From the NCBI RefSeq assembly GCF_000725485.1, contig NZ_JOAG01000004.1:62001-126000 (forward strand): a stretch of DNA of 64,000 nt. The letters run 5' to 3'. This document shows positions 61,801-64,000 of this stretch, one piece after another (position 1 is the first letter of the stretch; each line of letters opens with the position of its first letter). This DNA is from Nonomuraea candida (GTDB lineage: Bacteria; Actinomycetota; Actinomycetes; Streptosporangiales; Streptosporangiaceae). A program made the translations under genes and the position numbers. The notes under the pieces were generated by a model, which did not search any database, had not been told where the DNA came from, and was given only the letters and a program-made list of their open reading frames with translations.

Positions 61801-62023
61801 GATGCTGCTCCACCTGGAGGGCGACCCCGACGGTGCGGCGGAGTGGCTGGGCCTGAGCCAGGTCATCCGCGGGGCCTTCGACCAGGGCGACCCCGAGCTG
61901 CGCGAGCTGGTGTCCGCTCTGACCGGGAAGCTGGGCGAGGAGGGCTACCGGGCGGCGTACGGGCGGGGCGCGGCGGTCCCGCGGCAGGAGGCGCTGCGCC
62001 GGCTGGCCGACCAGGCAGGATGA
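58802..62023 (+). CDS. SARP/LuxR-like large ATPase regulator with BTAD domain
   Basis: The 1073-aa protein has a SARP DNA-binding start (VRIVVLGPVQVLGGDGTPLD) and bacterial transcriptional activator domain (residues 1-245). It has a P-loop NTPase with Walker A GPGGAGKTRLSLEAAD near residue 300 and Walker B LLLDNCEHLVDAVAELAD. A winged-helix or TPR-like C-terminal half follows. GTG 58802 is chosen as the first codon matching the SARP fold. ATP binding would switch activity. No antibiotic cluster is present here, so its targets are unknown. It follows the 11-bp array by 100 bp. Confidence 0.92.
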   Translation: MRIVVLGPVQVLGGDGTPLDVPGARLRMLLARLALAGGRPVSAEALIDDLWGEEAPSGASAALQGLVSRLRRALRGAATVELVAGGYRLPIGPDDVDVHRFEELAGRGRRELAAGRHHEAAELLGAALALWRGEALADVLEAPFARTTATKLDEVRAAAREDWFEAELRRGRHAEVLAELGTAAAAQPLRERLAELRMRALSAAGRQSDALAVYEELRERLADELGVDPAPELRAVHLALLRGELDHPVAASGSEPNRLPARLTSFVGREKELDQLRILLAGSRLVSIVGPGGAGKTRLSLEAADRQGGRVWFVPLAGLTRPDDLAEAVLGAVGGRSGGRQPGEPVDRLVDRLDVGEAVLLLDNCEHLVDAVAELADTLLARLPRLRILATSREPLAITGEALCLLGPLELPEEGASPSEAARAAAVRLFVERATSVKPDFAADASTPEAAPGPVLESVVEICRRLDGLPLALELAAARLRTMGVDQIARRLDDRFRLLTSGSRTALPRQRTLLAVVEWSWDLLSERERALARRLSIFPGGADLAAVEAVCADDPPPPTGAASDERAPAREGGPLSAPAGEGGSPGERVLAREDVLEVIGSLIEKSIVQQAGGRYRMLETIRAYAADRLAAAGEDVSARFGEHFLALAERHEPLLRTRDQLRALELFDTEHENLALGLSLALDAADVRTASRFVRAMFWYWGLRGMTTPYVAAMAGVLAFGDALPPQERAAFAVMRGAAGALRPGSDADPGASTAFHPALPMLLMAQLAEPQDQERHLRETMASPDPWVRASTLITLDEVRAEQGDLLTGAPGRHEALRGFEAVGDRWGLVMCLLRISREHSLRAEHERSVAVAERAVAVAAELGTELHLCWTRGRLARERMNGGDLAGAVRDLRAALGRAEAAGHRRTQANMWALLSVAHRLAGKTEQAERALDRLEELTARLPSGEGLPGDLIAGFRMAGRLAEGAAEAARALLPRVVPALSAFGQAGDLAWGAELTAMLLHLEGDPDGAAEWLGLSQVIRGAFDQGDPELRELVSALTGKLGEEGYRAAYGRGAAVPRQEALRRLADQAG

Positions 62024-62167
62024 GGCGCGGGCGCCCTCCCGGGCGGCCGGGCGACGGACGAAAGCGCGGGTGGGCTTCAGGCGGGCGGCGCGGCGACCCC
62101 CGGGCGGGCCGGGCGGGCCGGTTCAGAGGCAGGCGGGGACGGCTGTGTGCAAGGGCGGCGGGCCGGT

Positions 62168-63037
62168 TCAGAGAGGGAGGTGGGGGACGGCCGTGCGGAA
62201 GGCCGTCACGGCGGCGCCGATCGCCGGGTGCGCGCCGTTCCCCTTCCTGAAGGCCGCCAGCGTGCGGCGGCTCAGCGGCAGGCGGGTGAGCCGGACGCCG
62301 GGCGGCGGGGCGGTCGCCGCCAGGTGGGGCACGAGCGCGACCCCCAGGCCGGCGGCGGCGAAGGCCAGCACGGTGTCGAAGTCGTCGACGTGGTGGCGCA
62401 CCCGGGGCTCGAACCCGGCCGCCTGGCAGGCCCGGATCGCCATGGAGTGGCAGAGCGTGCCGGGCTTGCCGGTGATCCACGCGTCGGATCGGGCCGCGGC
62501 GACGGAGGGGCGGTCGGTCAGGTACATCGGCTCGCCGAACAGCGGCGCGGTCTCGATCGAGGCGTCGGTGACGGGCGGGACGAAGTCGTACTCGTGCACG
62601 AGCGCCACGTCCAGCTCCCCCGCCCGCAGCGCGGCCGAGACGTCCGCCGGGTCGATCTCGGCCACCCGGGGCTCCAGCGCGGGATGCGCGCCGGTCAGGT
62701 GGGCGAGCGCGGGCGGGAGCAGCACCCGGGCGGCGGTCGGGAACGCGCCGATCCGCAGCGGCCCGGCTGGCCCGCCCCGGACGGCGGCGAGGGCCGCCGA
62801 GGCGCGTTCGAGCTGCTCCAGCACGGCCTGCGCGTGCTCCACCAGCAGGTGCCCGGCGGGCGTCAGCGTCACCGTGCGGCCGGTGCGCTCCAGGAGTGGC
62901 ACGCCCGCCTCCCGCTCCAGCGCGCTGAGCTGCTGGGAGACGGCCGACGGCGTGAACGTGACCGCCTCGGCGACGGCGGCGATGGTGCCGCGCCGGGCGA
63001 GTTCGCGGAGCAGGTGGAGCTTGCGCGGGTCGAGCAT
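62168..63037 (-). CDS. LysR-family transcriptional regulator
   Basis: The 289-aa protein starts MLDPRKLHLLRELARRGTIA. It has a LysR helix-turn-helix (AVAEAVTFTPSAVSQQLSALEREAG) and an effector domain (about 85-280). It diverges from a DapA-like gene. An inverted repeat covers its start (63032-63054), which would allow autoregulation and control of the neighbour. Confidence 0.92.
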   Translation of the reverse strand: MLDPRKLHLLRELARRGTIAAVAEAVTFTPSAVSQQLSALEREAGVPLLERTGRTVTLTPAGHLLVEHAQAVLEQLERASAALAAVRGGPAGPLRIGAFPTAARVLLPPALAHLTGAHPALEPRVAEIDPADVSAALRAGELDVALVHEYDFVPPVTDASIETAPLFGEPMYLTDRPSVAAARSDAWITGKPGTLCHSMAIRACQAAGFEPRVRHHVDDFDTVLAFAAAGLGVALVPHLAATAPPPGVRLTRLPLSRRTLAAFRKGNGAHPAIGAAVTAFRTAVPHLPL

Positions 63038-63054
63038 AAGCTCAGCTTAAGCTC
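63032..63054. promoter_or_regulatory. Inverted repeat over the LysR start
   Basis: GAGCATAAGC (63032-63041) and GCTTAAGCTC (63045-63054) match as an inverted repeat at 9 of 10 positions, with a 3-bp spacer. It covers the LysR start codon (63035-63037) and lies 55 bp before the DapA-like gene. Confidence 0.6.
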
Positions 63055-63108
63055 GAAGCCAGAAATCCGTGCTGGACCTGACGAGTCGCCGCACGGCAGG
63101 CTCGAAGC

Positions 63109-63987
63109 ATGCTGAGAGGACTTCACGTACCGCTGATCACGCCCTTCGACGCCGCGGGCCGGGTGGCCGAGGACGCGATCGAGAAGCTCGGGCGGCACGT
63201 GCTCGACCAGGGCGCGGCCGGGCTGGTGGCGCTGGGCACCACCGGCGAGGTGGCCGCGCTCGACGCCGGCGAGCGGGCGCGGGTGATCGAGGCGTGCGCG
63301 CGGGCCTGCGGCGAGCGGGGGGCGCTGCTGACGGTGGGAGTGACGGGCAACGACACCCGCTCGACGGCCGCGGCGCTGCGGGACCTGCCGCCGGGGGTGG
63401 GGGCGGCGCTGGTGACGGTCCCGTACTTCCTGCGGCCCGGCGAGCGCGGGGTCGTGGCGCACTTCGAGGCGCTGGCGGAGGAGACGCCGGTGCCGCTGGT
63501 GGTCTACCACATCCCCTACCGGACCGGGCAGGCCGTCGGCGCCGCCGCGCTGCGCGAGATCGGCGCGCATCCGATGGTCGCGGGGGTGAAGTACGCCGCC
63601 GGCGGGATCGACCAGGACGCCGTCGACCTGCTCGCCGACCCGCCCGAGGGCTTCGAGGTGCTGGGCGGCGACGATCCGTTCGTCTCGCCGCTGCTCGCGC
63701 TGGGGGCCGCGGGCGGCATCCTCGCCTCCGCGCACCTGCGGACCCGCGACTTCGCGGAGCTGATCGACGCCTGGCACGCGGGGGACGTCACGCGGGCCAG
63801 GGAGCTGGGGCACCGGTTGTCCCGGTTGTCGGCCGCGTTGTTCGCCGAGCCGAACCCGACCGTGCTCAAGGGGGTGCTGCACGCTCTGGGCCTGATCCCC
63901 ACCCCCGGCGTGCGCCTGCCGCTGCTGCCCGCCAGTGCCGCGTCGGTGTCACAGGCTCACCTGGTAGCGGTACATCCAGGCGAGTGA
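63109..63987 (+). CDS. DapA-family (dihydrodipicolinate synthase/N-acetylneuraminate lyase) aldolase
   Basis: The 292-aa protein is a TIM-barrel lyase. The Schiff-base Lys is in VAGVKYAAGG, and the catalytic Tyr in YHIPYRTG; the TTGEVAALD loop holds the Thr pair. The family includes synthases and aldolases for many pyruvate-derived or sugar acids. The LysR neighbour rather than a lysine operon indicates a catabolic or other aldolase. No terminator is visible in the 13 bases after the stop at the window edge. Confidence 0.9.
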   Translation: MLRGLHVPLITPFDAAGRVAEDAIEKLGRHVLDQGAAGLVALGTTGEVAALDAGERARVIEACARACGERGALLTVGVTGNDTRSTAAALRDLPPGVGAALVTVPYFLRPGERGVVAHFEALAEETPVPLVVYHIPYRTGQAVGAAALREIGAHPMVAGVKYAAGGIDQDAVDLLADPPEGFEVLGGDDPFVSPLLALGAAGGILASAHLRTRDFAELIDAWHAGDVTRARELGHRLSRLSAALFAEPNPTVLKGVLHALGLIPTPGVRLPLLPASAASVSQAHLVAVHPGE

Positions 63988-64000
63988 CTCCTGGCTCGCG

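Noticed and set aside
41322..62023. Antibiotic biosynthesis cluster implied by two SARP-type regulators
   Set aside because: No polyketide synthase, NRPS, terpene or lanthipeptide gene lies anywhere in the window.
63109..63987. The DapA-like gene as part of the lysine pathway with ask-asd
   Set aside because: It is 35 kb from ask-asd, paired with a LysR gene, with no other lysine gene nearby.

Overview
The window is GC-rich actinobacterial chromosome, most likely from the Streptosporangiales (for example Nonomuraea or a relative). The evidence is very high third-position GC, frequent GTG/TTG starts, F420/flavin LLM oxidoreductases, SARP/AfsR-type regulators, an SCO5389-family protein, and the actinobacterial block SRP RNA-dnaX-ybaB-recR-DUF5063-ask-asd. 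The genus is an inference; no 16S or other taxonomic marker is present.

Layout. 0-9.9 kb: the end of a universal stress protein, soxR, an Lrp regulator diverging from a gluconolactonase-like gene, a two-gene ABC-2 exporter diverging from a histidine kinase/response regulator pair, an isolated DNA-polymerase sliding-clamp gene, a MarR regulator diverging from an NmrA-like oxidoreductase, and a GntR/FCD regulator with a clear palindromic operator. 9.9-16.8 kb: housekeeping genes, with an XRE-TPR regulator, a PH-domain membrane protein with a small partner, upp, two tandem tadA-associated genes, tadA, tRNA-Ser(CGA), a 98-aa VapB/ParB-like protein and a zinc metallopeptidase. 16.8-19.8 kb: lysE, then an accessory stretch with two broken genes fused tail to head and a DUF6461 gene, next to tRNA-Ser(GGA). 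19.9-28.5 kb: the conserved core SRP RNA, dnaX, ybaB, recR, DUF5063, ask and asd, split by an AcoR-like GAF regulator on the other strand.

28.5-41 kb: a secreted M15-like domain protein, TetR, LLM oxidoreductase, amidase, DUF1232, amidohydrolase, SURF1 plus tyrosine phosphatase, HxlR/GNAT/TetR, a D-2-hydroxyacid dehydrogenase lacking its catalytic His, a zinc-ribbon protein and a DUF7059-type methyltransferase. 41-64 kb: two very large SARP-type ATPase regulators, GNAT, aminotransferase/LysR, rnhB, LLM oxidoreductase, SCO5389-family protein, CooC-like ATPase, TPR protein, LCP protein, methyltransferase, MFS transporter, a ThyA-superfamily protein next to a four-helix membrane protein, a flavoprotein, and a LysR/DapA-like divergent pair.

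No CRISPR array, complete mobile element or antibiotic gene cluster was seen. The most unusual signals are: (i) the ThyA-like/membrane-protein pair; (ii) a recurring pattern in which the last codons and stop codon of a gene are tandemly copied just downstream (about 39.05, 49.7, 52.05 and 54.5 kb); (iii) intergenic arrays with 11-, 15-, 16- and 22-bp periods; (iv) an isolated sliding-clamp gene.
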